A stretch of DNA of 50,058 bases from Rhodococcus yananensis. GTDB taxonomy: Bacteria > Actinomycetota > Actinomycetes > Mycobacteriales > Mycobacteriaceae. The position numbers and the translations under genes are program-made. This document shows positions 38,703 through 47,774 of this stretch, in pieces. How positions within the stretch are numbered: position 1 is the stretch's first letter; every line of letters begins with the position of its first letter. Below the pieces are notes generated by a model. The model did no database searches, was not told the DNA's origin, and worked only from the letters and a program-made list of their open reading frames with translations. The stretch lies in NCBI RefSeq assembly GCF_020515525.1, contig NZ_JAIYEP010000028.1, positions 1-50,058 on the forward strand, given 5' to 3'.

Positions 38703-40154
38703 ATGACCGTCGAACACACCGCCACATCCCGCGCCCAGATCGGCGTCACCGGACTGGCCGTCATGGGATCGAACATCGCCCGCAACTTCGCCCGCCACGG
38801 CTACACCGTCGCCCTGCACAACCGCAGCATCGCCAAGACCGACGCGCTGCTCGCCGAGCACGGCGACGACGGCGACTTCGTGCGCACCGAAACCATCGAC
38901 GAGTTCGTCGCCGCCCTCGAGAAACCCCGCCGCGTCCTGATCATGGTCAAGGCCGGTGACGCCACCGACGCCGTCATCGACGAGCTCGCCGCCGCCCTGG
39001 ACCCCGGCGACATCATCATCGACGGCGGCAACGCCCTCTACACCGACACCATCCGCCGCGAAGCCGCCCTGCGCGCCCGCGGCCTGCACTTCGTCGGCGC
39101 CGGCATCTCCGGCGGTGAGGAAGGCGCCCTGCACGGGCCGTCCATCATGCCCGGCGGCCCCGCCGAATCCTACGCAGCGCTCGGCCCCCTCCTCGAAGCC
39201 ATCTCCGCGCACGTCGACGGCACCCCCTGCTGCACCCACGTCGGCCCCGACGGCGCCGGCCACTTCGTCAAGATGGTGCACAACGGCATCGAATACGCCG
39301 ACATGCAACTCATCGGCGAGGCCTACGCTCTGCTGCGCAACGCCCTCGGCTACGACGCCGCCGCCATCGCCGACGTCTTCGCCGACTGGAACACCGGCAC
39401 CCTCGAGTCGTACCTGATCGAGATCACCGCCGACGTCCTGCGCCAGACCGACGCCGCCACCGGCAAACCCCTCGTCGACGTCATCGTCGACTCCGCCGAG
39501 CAGAAGGGCACCGGCCGCTGGACCGTCAAATCCGCCCTCGATCTCGGTGTCCCCGTCACCGGCATCGCCGAAGCCGTGTTCGCGCGTGCCCTCTCCGGAT
39601 CCCGCGACCAACGCGCCGCCGCCCACGGACTCGCCGCCGGCACGCTCGGCACCGCCCCCACCGACGCCGCACAGTTCACCGAGGACATCCGCGCCGCCCT
39701 CTACGCCTCCAAGATCGTCGCCTACGCGCAGGGCTTCGACCAGATCGCCGCGGGCAGCACCGATTACGGCTGGGACATCGACCGTGCCGCCATGGCCACC
39801 ATCTGGCGTGGCGGCTGCATCATCCGCGCCCAGTTCCTCAACCGCATCAAAGAGGCCTACGACGCCGATCCCGCACTGCCCAGCCTGATCCTCGCCCCCT
39901 ACTTCCGCGAGGCCATCGAAGCCGGCATCGACAGCTGGCGGCGCGTCGTCGTCACCGCCACCACCCTCGGCATCCCCGTGCCCGCGTTCGCGTCGTCACT
40001 GTCGTACTACGACGGTCTGCGCGCCGACCGGCTCCCCGCCGCCCTCACCCAGGGGCAACGCGACTTCTTCGGTGCGCACACCTACGAGCGCACCGACAGG
40101 CCCGGCAAGTTCCACACCCTCTGGAGCGGCGACCGCACCGAGATCGAGGTCTGA
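38703..40154 (+). CDS. gnd: 6-phosphogluconate dehydrogenase, NADP-dependent, decarboxylating
   Basis: The 483-residue enzyme converts 6-phosphogluconate to ribulose 5-phosphate, CO2 and NADPH in the oxidative pentose phosphate pathway. ATG 38703 follows GGGGAAG. The coenzyme site is IGVTGLAVMGSNIARNFARHGYTVALHNRS; GGEEGALHGPSIMPGG and the catalytic-Lys segment HFVKMVHNGIEYADMQ come next; the family signature reads IVDSAEQKGTGRWT. Length is that of the long dimeric class. It corresponds to M. tuberculosis gnd1 (Rv1844c). Confidence 0.96.
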   Translation: MTVEHTATSRAQIGVTGLAVMGSNIARNFARHGYTVALHNRSIAKTDALLAEHGDDGDFVRTETIDEFVAALEKPRRVLIMVKAGDATDAVIDELAAALDPGDIIIDGGNALYTDTIRREAALRARGLHFVGAGISGGEEGALHGPSIMPGGPAESYAALGPLLEAISAHVDGTPCCTHVGPDGAGHFVKMVHNGIEYADMQLIGEAYALLRNALGYDAAAIADVFADWNTGTLESYLIEITADVLRQTDAATGKPLVDVIVDSAEQKGTGRWTVKSALDLGVPVTGIAEAVFARALSGSRDQRAAAHGLAAGTLGTAPTDAAQFTEDIRAALYASKIVAYAQGFDQIAAGSTDYGWDIDRAAMATIWRGGCIIRAQFLNRIKEAYDADPALPSLILAPYFREAIEAGIDSWRRVVVTATTLGIPVPAFASSLSYYDGLRADRLPAALTQGQRDFFGAHTYERTDRPGKFHTLWSGDRTEIEV

Positions 40155-40166
40155 CCGGCCCCGACC

Positions 40167-41057
40167 GTGACCGGCACCGCGGCAGCGTCCGTGGCGTGCG
40201 CCCTCGCCGCCGCGGTGCTGTTCGCGGCCGGCAGCGTCGCACAACACCACGCCGCCACCACCACCGGGCCGCTGCTGACCAGCTTGATCCGCAGCCCCCG
40301 CTGGTGGGCCGGGCTCCTCGGCGACGGCGGCGGCTACGCCCTGCAGGTCGCCGCTCTCGCGCTCGGCGCGATCCTCGTCGTGCAACCCCTGCTCGTCACG
40401 TCCCTGCTGTTCGCCCTGCCGATGTCCGCGTACCTCACCGGCCGGTGGCCCACCCGCACCACCTGGCTGCTCGCCGCCGGACTGTGCACCGCACTCGCGG
40501 TGTTCCTGATCGTCGGCAATCCCACCGCCGGCGGCGGCAACCCCGACGACGCCCGGTGGTCGTGGCCACTGGCCGGGGCCCTGACCGTCACCGCCGCCAC
40601 CGCTGCCATCGGCGCCGTCGCCCGCACCCCCGGTGCGCGTGCCCTCGCCCTCGGCGCGGCCGGCGGCACCCTCTTCGGTGTCGCCGCCGCCCTGACCGCC
40701 CACGTCGCCGACCTGATCACCCGCGGTGTCCCCACCGTCCTCGGCTCCTGGCAGACCTGGATGCTGTGCACCACCGGGCTCGCCGGCTACTACCTGCAGC
40801 AACGTGCCTTCCACGCCGGGCCGCTCACCGCGTCACTGCCCGCGCTGACCGTCGCCGAACCCCTCACCGCCGTCGCGCTCGGCATCACCGCGCTCGGCGA
40901 GCATCTCGACACGGACGGACCGCACCTGATCCTGGTCCTCGCCGCCGTCGGTGTGCTCCTGGCCACGACGGTCGCGCTGTCCCGGCGGTCCGCCGCCGAC
41001 GACGCCGCGGTCACGCCCGGGACAGCACCGCCACCAGGAAACCCGACGCCGGAGTGA
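40167..41057 (+). CDS. DMT-superfamily (EamA-like) transporter
   Basis: A 296-residue integral membrane protein from GTG 40167, 12 nt after gnd and possibly co-transcribed. About nine hydrophobic segments are visible (for example SVACALAAAVLFAAGSVAQ, VAALALGAILVVQPLLVTSLLFALPMSAYLTG, LILVLAAVGVLLATTVALS), arranged as two repeats ending in a polar tail. LVVQPLL and TVAEPLTAVALG are typical of EamA-type exporters. Substrate is unknown. Its 3' end overlaps the convergent methyltransferase gene by 47 nt. Confidence 0.82.
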   Translation: MTGTAAASVACALAAAVLFAAGSVAQHHAATTTGPLLTSLIRSPRWWAGLLGDGGGYALQVAALALGAILVVQPLLVTSLLFALPMSAYLTGRWPTRTTWLLAAGLCTALAVFLIVGNPTAGGGNPDDARWSWPLAGALTVTAATAAIGAVARTPGARALALGAAGGTLFGVAAALTAHVADLITRGVPTVLGSWQTWMLCTTGLAGYYLQQRAFHAGPLTASLPALTVAEPLTAVALGITALGEHLDTDGPHLILVLAAVGVLLATTVALSRRSAADDAAVTPGTAPPPGNPTPE

Positions 41058-41622
41058 ACGGACGCAGATCCCACGTCGACAACCGCAGATCCACCGTCAA
41101 CCCCGAGGCCTCCGCGTCCGCGAAGAACTCGTCGAAGTCGTACCCGCGCTCGGCACCGAATCCCACGACTGCGCGACCGTCGGGTGCCAGGTGCCGGGCG
41201 AACCCGGTGAGCACCGCCCGGCGCGTCTGCGGAGCGAGGAACGTGACCACGTTGCCGGCGCACACGATCGCGTCGAAGTCGGCGGGCACCCCGCGGGCCG
41301 GCAGATCCAGTTCGGCGAGGTCTCCGATCAGCCACGTCGGGCCGGGATGGTCCTGTTCGGCGGCGGCGATCAGCACCGGATCGACGTCCACCCCGACGAC
41401 GGTGTGCCCGGCCTCGTGCAGATGGGCCCCGACCCGACCCGGACCGCACCCGGCGTCGAGCACCCGTGATTCCCGGTCGAGCATCGCATCGATCAGTCGG
41501 GCCTCGCCGACGATGTCGTCGCCCTGCTCCGCCATCGCCCGGAACCGTTGCACGTACCACGTCGAATGCTCCGGATCGGCCGCCGTGATCTCCTCCCATT
41601 GGCTGCGGATGCGTTCGCCCAT
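41011..41622 (-). CDS. Class I SAM-dependent methyltransferase
   Basis: A 203-residue protein from ATG 41622; GAGGAGG lies nine nt upstream, though GTG 41628 is also possible. Motif I is VLDAGCGPGRVGAHL (about residue 57), the acidic residue after strand 2 is in VVGVDVDP, and motif IV is DFDAIVCAGNVVTFL. This is a compact small-molecule methyltransferase of unknown substrate. Its 3' end overlaps the end of the convergent DMT transporter gene. Confidence 0.85.
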   Translation of the reverse strand: MGERIRSQWEEITAADPEHSTWYVQRFRAMAEQGDDIVGEARLIDAMLDRESRVLDAGCGPGRVGAHLHEAGHTVVGVDVDPVLIAAAEQDHPGPTWLIGDLAELDLPARGVPADFDAIVCAGNVVTFLAPQTRRAVLTGFARHLAPDGRAVVGFGAERGYDFDEFFADAEASGLTVDLRLSTWDLRPFTPASGFLVAVLSRA

Positions 41623-41799
41623 GGTCACCAACCTCCTCGTCCCGGTGATCCGCCGGCGCGGACCGATCTCACCGTCACGCCCACCCTAGGCGTTGCCGCA
41701 CGCGCCGCCGCGCACCGCACGATTCCCGGCGGGACGCGACCGGTCGGCGGGGGCCGCTTCCGCCGTCGGCACCGGACGCCGGCCCCGGTGCCCACGACA

Positions 41800-42573
41800 T
41801 CACCCGAGTAACACCGTGTCGACCAGCACGTATGCCGCGACCGCGAACACCAGGTAGGCGAACCACCGTTGCAGCCGTTCGGTGTCGATGCGGGCCCCGA
41901 AGTGGCCGGCGACGACGGATCCCGCGATGGCGGCGCCGGCGAACGCGGCCGTGACGGCCCAGTCGACGTCGGCGGTGTTCAGATGCGCCACGAGCCCGGC
42001 GGCGGAGTTGACGACGATGACGGCCAGCGACGTGCCGACGGCGATCCGCATCTCGACGCCGAGCAGCAGAACCAGTGCCGGGACGATGAGGAATCCTCCG
42101 CCGACACCGAACAGCCCGGTCATCACTCCGACCGCGAACCCGGCCGGTATCGAGCGCATCGTGCACCGGCGCCAGTCGATTCCGGATTCCGTCGTCCTGC
42201 AGGACGTGCCGACTCCGTCGTTGTCCGAGAGCATCCGCAGCCCGGAGATGATCATCACCCCGGCGAAACCGAGCAGCACCGCGGACTGCGGGAGCAGGCG
42301 GCCCACCGCGCTGCCCACGAACGTTGCGGGGATGCCCGCGGCGGCGAAGACGGCGGCGAGGCGCCATTCGATCCGGCGGGCACGAATCCTCGGTATCAGG
42401 GCGACTGCCGACGCCGTCCCGACGACCAGCAGCGAGACGGGGATCGCCTGTTCGATGTCCAGTCCGATCGCGTACACCAACGCGGGTACGGCCAGGATCG
42501 AGCCGCCACCGCCGAGGAGGCCCAGGAGGACGCCGATGGCGACCCCCAGGCTCAGCGTGATCGTCAGTGTCAT
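41800..42573 (-). CDS. TauE/SafE-family sulfite/sulfur-anion permease
   Basis: A 257-residue membrane protein starting at ATG 42573, with AAGGAC upstream. It has about eight helices and the two diagnostic repeats GVLLGLLGGGGSILAVPALVYAIGL (N-terminal half) and GVMTGLFGVGGGFLIVPALVLLLGVEMRIAVGTSL (C-terminal half). The family exports or imports sulfite, thiosulfate or organosulfonates. It is divergent from a persulfide-dioxygenase-like gene with CsoR/CstR-type operators in between, so it probably removes sulfite made by that enzyme. Confidence 0.9.
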   Translation of the reverse strand: MTLTITLSLGVAIGVLLGLLGGGGSILAVPALVYAIGLDIEQAIPVSLLVVGTASAVALIPRIRARRIEWRLAAVFAAAGIPATFVGSAVGRLLPQSAVLLGFAGVMIISGLRMLSDNDGVGTSCRTTESGIDWRRCTMRSIPAGFAVGVMTGLFGVGGGFLIVPALVLLLGVEMRIAVGTSLAVIVVNSAAGLVAHLNTADVDWAVTAAFAGAAIAGSVVAGHFGARIDTERLQRWFAYLVFAVAAYVLVDTVLLG

Positions 42574-42685
42574 GTCGCATCGTCCTTGCAGTCGTGTCGA
42601 CGAGATGTTCGTGCCGGTGCCCCGTTCGAGTCCCGCCGTTTCGTGGACCCTTGTGGCCGTCGGTCGGCGCCCCCCTCCCGCGACA

Positions 42686-42701
42686 ATACCCCATAGGGTA
42701 T
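42686..42701. promoter_or_regulatory. CsoR/CstR-type operator 1
   Basis: ATACCCCATAGGGTAT has 6-bp arms ATACCC/GGGTAT around CATA. It lies on the tauE side of the divergent promoter region and resembles operators of the CsoR/CstR family. Confidence 0.7.
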
Positions 42702-42772
42702 ATTGACCAGGGGTGACATCGCCGATCGGCACGCGCCGGAACGTGATCCACCCGATGTCGAGTCGCCTCACC

Positions 42773-42801
42773 TTGATACCCCCCGGGGTATATGCCATAC
42801 T
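42773..42801 (+). promoter_or_regulatory. Promoter of the persulfide-dioxygenase gene with CsoR/CstR-type operator 2 in its spacer
   Basis: The -35 TTGATA (42773-42778) and -10 CATACT (42796-42801) are 17 nt apart. The perfect palindrome ATACCCCCCGGGGTAT (42776-42791; 7-bp arms) fills the spacer, so a bound repressor would block RNA polymerase directly. Confidence 0.7.
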
Positions 42802-42838
42802 GGGGTCACCCCACCACCCGTCCGATCGGAGGACACCC

Positions 42839-44218
42839 ATGCTTCTCGAGCAGTACTACATCGAGTGCCTCTCCCACGCCTCCTACCTCATCGGTGACCG
42901 CACCACCGGCCGCGCCGTCGTCGTCGACCCCCGCCGCGACATCGACGAGTACCTCACCGACGCCGACCGCCACGGACTCACGATCGAAGGGGTCATCAAC
43001 ACCCACTTCCACGCCGACTTCGTCTCCGGACACCTCGAACTACTCGACGCCACCGGAGCCTGGATCGGCTTCGGCGAATCCGCCCACACCGACTACCCCA
43101 TCCGCCGCCTCCGACACGGCCAACACCTCAGCCTCGGCGACGTCGACCTCGAAATCCTCGCCACCCCCGGCCACACCTGGGAATCCATCAGCGTGCTCGT
43201 CCGCACACACCCCGACGCCACCCCCACCGCCGTCCTCACCGGCGACTCCCTGTTCATCGGCGACGTCGGCCGACCCGACCTCGCCAACCTCGGCGACAGC
43301 TCCACCACCGACCTCGCCCGCGCCATGTACCGCACACTGCACGACACACTGCTCACGCTGCCCGACACCGTCACCGTCATGCCCGCCCACGGCGCCGGCT
43401 CGTCCTGCGGAAAAAACCTCTCCAGCGAACTCACCTCCACCATCGGAGAACAACGCCGCACCAACCCGGCCGCGCAACCCATGAGCGAAGACGACTTCGT
43501 GGCGATGATCACCGACGGACAACCCGCAGCCCCCACGTACTTCTCCGCCGACGTCGCACTGAACAAAACCGACCGGGCACGATTCGACCCGCACCACCGC
43601 ATCCCCGAGATCACCACCGACCGACTGCGCACCGAACTGACCGCCGGCGTCCGCGTCCTCGACACCCGCACCCCCGACGACTTCGCCGCCGGCCACCTCC
43701 GCGGCTCCGTCAACGTCGGATTCGACGGACGATTCGCCGAAACCGGCGGCATGGTCGCCGACATCGGAGACCGCATCCTGCTCATCACCTACCCCGGCGA
43801 CGAACAAGCCGCCGCCCTGCGCCTGGCCCGCATCGGATCCGACGGCGCCGCCGGCTACCTCACCGTCGACACCACCGGAACATTCCCCACCGACCTCACC
43901 GACCTCGTCACCACCGCACCCCGCACCACCGTCACCGAACTGAACCGACTACGCGCGGCGGACGAGATCACCGTCCTCGACATCCGCAATCCCGGCGAAC
44001 GCGAATTCGGTGTCATCCCCGGAGCCGTCCACATCCCCCTCCCGCACCTGCGCGACCACCTCGACCGGATCCCACGCGACCGCCCCCTCGTCGTGCACTG
44101 CGCAGGCGGCTGGCGCTCGAGCGTGGCCGCATCACTGCTCCGCGCCGAAGGACTCGACCACGTCAGCGACCTGATCGGCGGCTACGACGCCTGGACCACC
44201 GACCGCCACCACACCTGA
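42839..44218 (+). CDS. Persulfide dioxygenase-rhodanese fusion (CstB-like)
   Basis: The 459-residue enzyme starts at ATG 42839 after CGGAGGAC. Residues 1-240 form a metallo-beta-lactamase-fold domain with INTHFHADFVSGHLEL (metal site, about residue 55), TPGHTWES, TGDSLFIGDVGRPDL and PAHGAGSSCG. Two rhodanese domains follow: about 265-350 (VLDTRTPDDFAAGHL), which lacks a catalytic Cys, and about 360-455, with Cys421 in VVHCAGGWRSS. CstB-type proteins oxidise persulfide to sulfite and move sulfane sulfur to form thiosulfate. The operators upstream and TauE opposite fit sulfide/persulfide detoxification. The HADF form in place of HADH is usual for this subfamily as I recall it. Confidence 0.9.
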   Translation: MLLEQYYIECLSHASYLIGDRTTGRAVVVDPRRDIDEYLTDADRHGLTIEGVINTHFHADFVSGHLELLDATGAWIGFGESAHTDYPIRRLRHGQHLSLGDVDLEILATPGHTWESISVLVRTHPDATPTAVLTGDSLFIGDVGRPDLANLGDSSTTDLARAMYRTLHDTLLTLPDTVTVMPAHGAGSSCGKNLSSELTSTIGEQRRTNPAAQPMSEDDFVAMITDGQPAAPTYFSADVALNKTDRARFDPHHRIPEITTDRLRTELTAGVRVLDTRTPDDFAAGHLRGSVNVGFDGRFAETGGMVADIGDRILLITYPGDEQAAALRLARIGSDGAAGYLTVDTTGTFPTDLTDLVTTAPRTTVTELNRLRAADEITVLDIRNPGEREFGVIPGAVHIPLPHLRDHLDRIPRDRPLVVHCAGGWRSSVAASLLRAEGLDHVSDLIGGYDAWTTDRHHT

Positions 44219-44255
44219 CCCGCCCACCACCGAACCAACCCGAGGAGAACACCCC

Positions 44256-44423
44256 ATGTGCTACCCCACCACCTGCAACACCTGCCGCAAGACCACCTGG
44301 GGCGGATGCGGACAACACGCCGACACCGTCATGCGATCCGTCCCCGCCGCCGACCGCTGCAACTGCACCCGAACCGACACCGCCCCGAAAACCGGATTCC
44401 TCCGATCCCTGTTCGGCCGCTGA
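44256..44423 (+). CDS. 55-residue Cys-rich small protein
   Basis: A small gene 37 nt after the dioxygenase gene, with GAGGAG before ATG 44256. The product begins MCYPTTCNTCRKTTWGGCGQH and has a further pair in RCNCTRTD, so seven Cys in 55 residues, ending LRSLFGR. The MCxxxxCxxCxKxTWxGCGxH pattern is one I recognise from many short actinobacterial proteins of unknown role, probably zinc-binding. Its position in the persulfide operon suggests a thiol, sulfur-relay or metal function, but that is inference. It is likely co-transcribed with the fusion enzyme. Confidence 0.8.
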   Translation: MCYPTTCNTCRKTTWGGCGQHADTVMRSVPAADRCNCTRTDTAPKTGFLRSLFGR

Positions 44424-44505
44424 CCGACAACCACCGCACCGAACCACCACACCCGGGCCCGCCACTCGGCGACCCGGCACCCGGACACGCCCCAGGAGAA
44501 CAGAC

Positions 44506-46665
44506 ATGACCCGCGCGGACACCGTGCACGCCGACACTCCGCCAGACACGCCGACCCCCCGGGCCGGAACACTCGGCCGACTCGGCGCAACGATGGTGGG
44601 ACAGGCACGCTGGGTCTTCGGGATCTGGCTCCTCACCCTGATCGCGCTCGGCGCCGCCGCACCGAGCGTGTTCACCTCACTGGCCGGCGCCGGCTGGCAG
44701 GCCAACGGCTCCGAATCCGTACAGGTCCGCGAACTGGCACAGGAACACTTCGGCGGGAACTCCTCCGCCGCAGTGCAGGTCGTCGTCCACTCGGACACCA
44801 CCCCGATCTCCGACCCCGCCGTCCAACGCGTCCTCGACGACGCCACCGCCCTCTTCCGCGCCGACCCCCGATTCGGGGACGTGATCGCGCCCCGACCCGG
44901 CATGACGATCAGCCCGGACGGGCACACCGGCATCCTCATCGCCGGCGCCGACGCCGACACCGACGACATGGTCGCCGCCGTCGACGACCTCAAAGGCGAC
45001 CTGACCGCACTCGGCACCGACGACATCGAGGTCTACCCCACCGGCGCGTCCGCACTGTGGAGCGACTTCAACAAAGCCAACCACGACGCGATGATCCAGG
45101 CCGAGATGATGTCCTGGCCCGTCACCCTCGCGATCATGGTGCTCGCATTCGGATCACTGGTCGCCGCCGGACTTCCGCTGCTCCTCACCCTCGCCGGCCT
45201 CGTCGCCTCCGCCGGAGGACTGGTACTCCTCAACAGCGTCACACCGATCTCCGTGTGGGCCATGAACTTCGCCATGATGTTCGCACTCGCCCTCGGAATC
45301 GACTACGCCCTGTTCATCGTCGCCCGGTTCCGCGACGCACTCCGCAAGACCGGCGACCCCCGCGCCGCCGTCGCCGAAACCATGGACACCGCAGGCAAGG
45401 CGGTCGTACTCTCCGGCCTGACCGTCCTCGTGAGCCTGTCCGCCGTACTGCTCGTCCCCGCACCCGCCGTGCGCACCATGGCCGTCGGAATCATGCTCGC
45501 GGTCACGTTCGTCCTCGCCGCGACGCTCACCCTGCTCCCCGCCGTGCTCGGCAGACTCGGCACGAAGGTCAACGCGGGATCGCTGCCCTACGCCAAGCGT
45601 CAGACACACGAATCCCCCCGGTTCACCGCCTGGGCCACCCTGCTGCACAAGCACCCCTGGCCCTTCGCCGTCGGTGCCGTCGCCGTGCTCGTCGCGCTGT
45701 CGGTCCCGGTGTTCCGCCTCGACGTCGCGATGCCATCCATCCAAGTCGTCCCGGCCGACGCCCCCGTGCGACAGGGCTACGAACTCGTCCAGCAACAGAT
45801 GGGTGAAGGCGCCCCCGGCATGCTCCAGATCATCGCACCCACCCACTCCGCCGACACGGCAGCGGCCACCGCAGCGGCCACCGACGGCATCGCAATGGTC
45901 ACCGCACCGATGCCCACCACCGACGGAACCGACCACGTGATGCTGCAGGCGATCCCGACGGTCGACCCGTCCGACCCCGAGATGAGCACCATCCTCGACA
46001 GTCTGCGCACCGACCTACCGGTCGACGCGCTCGTCGGCGGCGCACCCGCAGAGAACCTCGACCTGCAACAGGCCCTCGACGACTACCTCCCGATCATCAT
46101 CGGCGTCATCCTGGCGCTCGGCTTCCTGCTCCTGCTGGTCGCGCTGCAGGCACCACTGATCGCCCTGATCGGCACCATCGTCAGTCTGCTCTCCACCGCC
46201 GCCGCCTTCGGTGTGGCCACACTGATCTTCCAGGACGGACACGGAGCAGGCCTGCTCGGATTCACACCGCAGGGCTTCCTCGACGGGTGGGGACCGGTGT
46301 TCTTCTTCGCCATGATCTTCGCCATCGCCATGGACTACACCGTGTTCCTGCTCTCGACCGCGAAGGAACACTACGAGAAGTCCGGCGACCCGAAGGTCGC
46401 ACACGTGATGGGGCTCGCACACTCCGGCCGGATCATCCTCGCCGCCGCCGCGGTGATGGTCGCGGTGTTCTTCACCTTCGCCCTCGCCGAGCCGCTGCCA
46501 CCGAAGGAGATGGGCATCATCCTGGGCGTCGCCGTGCTCCTCGACGCGGTCCTGGTCCGGCTCGTGCTGCTCCCCGTCGCGTTGCGGCTGACCGGCCATG
46601 CCGCCTGGTGGTCACCGACCTGGCTGCGCCGGGCCCTGCCGAAGATCAGCTTCGCCCACGGCTGA
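44506..46665 (+). CDS. MMPL-family RND transporter
   Basis: A 719-residue inner-membrane protein with AGGAG before ATG 44506. After a 30-residue cytoplasmic lead come TM1 (WVFGIWLLTLIALGAAAPSVF), an extracytoplasmic loop domain (about 55-190), TM2-6, a second loop (about 400-530) and TM7-12. The proton-relay Asp-Tyr pairs are visible in ALGIDYALFIVARFR (first half) and FAIAMDYTVFLLSTAKEHY (second half). It should move lipids, siderophores or hydrophobic compounds out by proton motive force. It lies 82 nt after the Cys-rich gene and may belong to the same transcript. No MmpS partner is seen. Substrate is unknown. Confidence 0.92.
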   Translation: MTRADTVHADTPPDTPTPRAGTLGRLGATMVGQARWVFGIWLLTLIALGAAAPSVFTSLAGAGWQANGSESVQVRELAQEHFGGNSSAAVQVVVHSDTTPISDPAVQRVLDDATALFRADPRFGDVIAPRPGMTISPDGHTGILIAGADADTDDMVAAVDDLKGDLTALGTDDIEVYPTGASALWSDFNKANHDAMIQAEMMSWPVTLAIMVLAFGSLVAAGLPLLLTLAGLVASAGGLVLLNSVTPISVWAMNFAMMFALALGIDYALFIVARFRDALRKTGDPRAAVAETMDTAGKAVVLSGLTVLVSLSAVLLVPAPAVRTMAVGIMLAVTFVLAATLTLLPAVLGRLGTKVNAGSLPYAKRQTHESPRFTAWATLLHKHPWPFAVGAVAVLVALSVPVFRLDVAMPSIQVVPADAPVRQGYELVQQQMGEGAPGMLQIIAPTHSADTAAATAAATDGIAMVTAPMPTTDGTDHVMLQAIPTVDPSDPEMSTILDSLRTDLPVDALVGGAPAENLDLQQALDDYLPIIIGVILALGFLLLLVALQAPLIALIGTIVSLLSTAAAFGVATLIFQDGHGAGLLGFTPQGFLDGWGPVFFFAMIFAIAMDYTVFLLSTAKEHYEKSGDPKVAHVMGLAHSGRIILAAAAVMVAVFFTFALAEPLPPKEMGIILGVAVLLDAVLVRLVLLPVALRLTGHAAWWSPTWLRRALPKISFAHG

Positions 46666-46696
46666 TCGGCGGCGACACCCCCAGGGCACGCACCCC

Positions 46697-46749
46697 CGCC
46701 GAGGATCGCCACGGTTTCTCCACCCGGGAGACGGTGGCTATCCTCGGCG
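46697..46749. terminator. Extended 53-nt concentric hairpin after the MMPL gene
   Basis: Arms CGCCGAGGATcGCCAC (46697-46712) and GTGGCtATCCTCGGCG (46734-46749) pair with a single c/t mismatch. Inner bases continue the stem with GU pairs to a 5-nt loop. It lies 31 nt downstream of the MMPL stop and ends 30 nt before the next gene. Confidence 0.65.
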
Positions 46750-46779
46750 TGTGGGCGTCGACCGAGGAACCGTCTGATC

Positions 46780-47751
46780 TTGAGCACAGCCGAACCACCC
46801 CCTGCGCACGCACGCACCGCCGCCGCTCCCGGCACGACGCCGGGCAGCACGATCCTGGCCGAAGCGCAATGGACAGCCCGACGCGACCGCCACCACCGAG
46901 CCGTCGACGACCTGCTCGCCGGACACCTGCACCGGCGCGCGGCGCGGGAGAAGCACCCGGTGCACGACTTCCTGTTCACCTACTACAGCTACCGGCCGGG
47001 ACAGTTGCGACGCTGGCATCCCGGATACGGCACGGTACTGCTCGGTGACGCGACCCGCGAGTTCCGGGACCACCCGGCGTACGAACGGGTGGACGTCGAC
47101 GGTCGGCGTGGAATCCGGGTCCGCGTCGACGTGCTCGATCAGCGCCGCGACACCATCGACTTCGTGGCCCGGTTGCTCGCGGCGACGGCGGCGCGGCCGC
47201 CGCAGTTCGGGTGCTTCGGGTTGCACGAATGGGCGATGGTGTATCGCACGGACGACGATGACCTGCGCCACTCCCAGGTCCCGCTGCGTCTCGGTCACGC
47301 ACGGACCGACGCGGTGGTGGAATCAATGCAGTTGCGATGCAGTCATTACGATGCGTTCCGGTTCTTCACCCCGGATGCCGCGCCACGCAACATGCTCGAA
47401 CTCACCCGCACCGACCGGACGGCACACGAGCAGCCGGGCTGCCTGCACGCCGGCATGGACCTGTACAAGTGGAGTCACAAGCTCGCGCCGCTGGTCGACT
47501 CCGACCTGATCCTGCAGTGTTTCCGGCACGCCTGGACGGCTCGTGAACTCGACATGAGGGCCAGCCCGTATGATCTGAGCGACTACGGCTACTCGCCCAT
47601 CACGATCGAGACCGCCGCGGGACGCGCACACTACGTCCGCGAGCAGTCGGCGCTCACCACCCGCGCCGCAGCGCTCAGGCAGGAGCTGCTGAATCGATGC
47701 ACCGCCCTGGGTGCGTGCCGATCCGACGCACCGCTGGCTACCGGCGGGTAA
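46780..47751 (+). CDS. Conserved actinobacterial hypothetical protein, TTG start
   Basis: The frame encodes 323 residues from TTG 46780, with GAGGAA about 10 nt upstream; no in-frame ATG or GTG near the N-terminus has a better site. After a low-complexity lead, the conserved core reads [33 protein letters not shown], later [15 protein letters not shown] and [29 protein letters not shown]. Many His and aromatic residues suggest a ligand or metal site. Databases often label such proteins '3-methyladenine DNA glycosylase' as far as I recall, but I see no motif that supports this. It lies upstream of malate synthase with a 70-nt gap. Confidence 0.75.
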   Translation: MSTAEPPPAHARTAAAPGTTPGSTILAEAQWTARRDRHHRAVDDLLAGHLHRRAAREKHPVHDFLFTYYSYRPGQLRRWHPGYGTVLLGDATREFRDHPAYERVDVDGRRGIRVRVDVLDQRRDTIDFVARLLAATAARPPQFGCFGLHEWAMVYRTDDDDLRHSQVPLRLGHARTDAVVESMQLRCSHYDAFRFFTPDAAPRNMLELTRTDRTAHEQPGCLHAGMDLYKWSHKLAPLVDSDLILQCFRHAWTARELDMRASPYDLSDYGYSPITIETAAGRAHYVREQSALTTRAAALRQELLNRCTALGACRSDAPLATGG

Positions 47752-47774
47752 CATTTGTGGTGTTTTCTGTGCAA

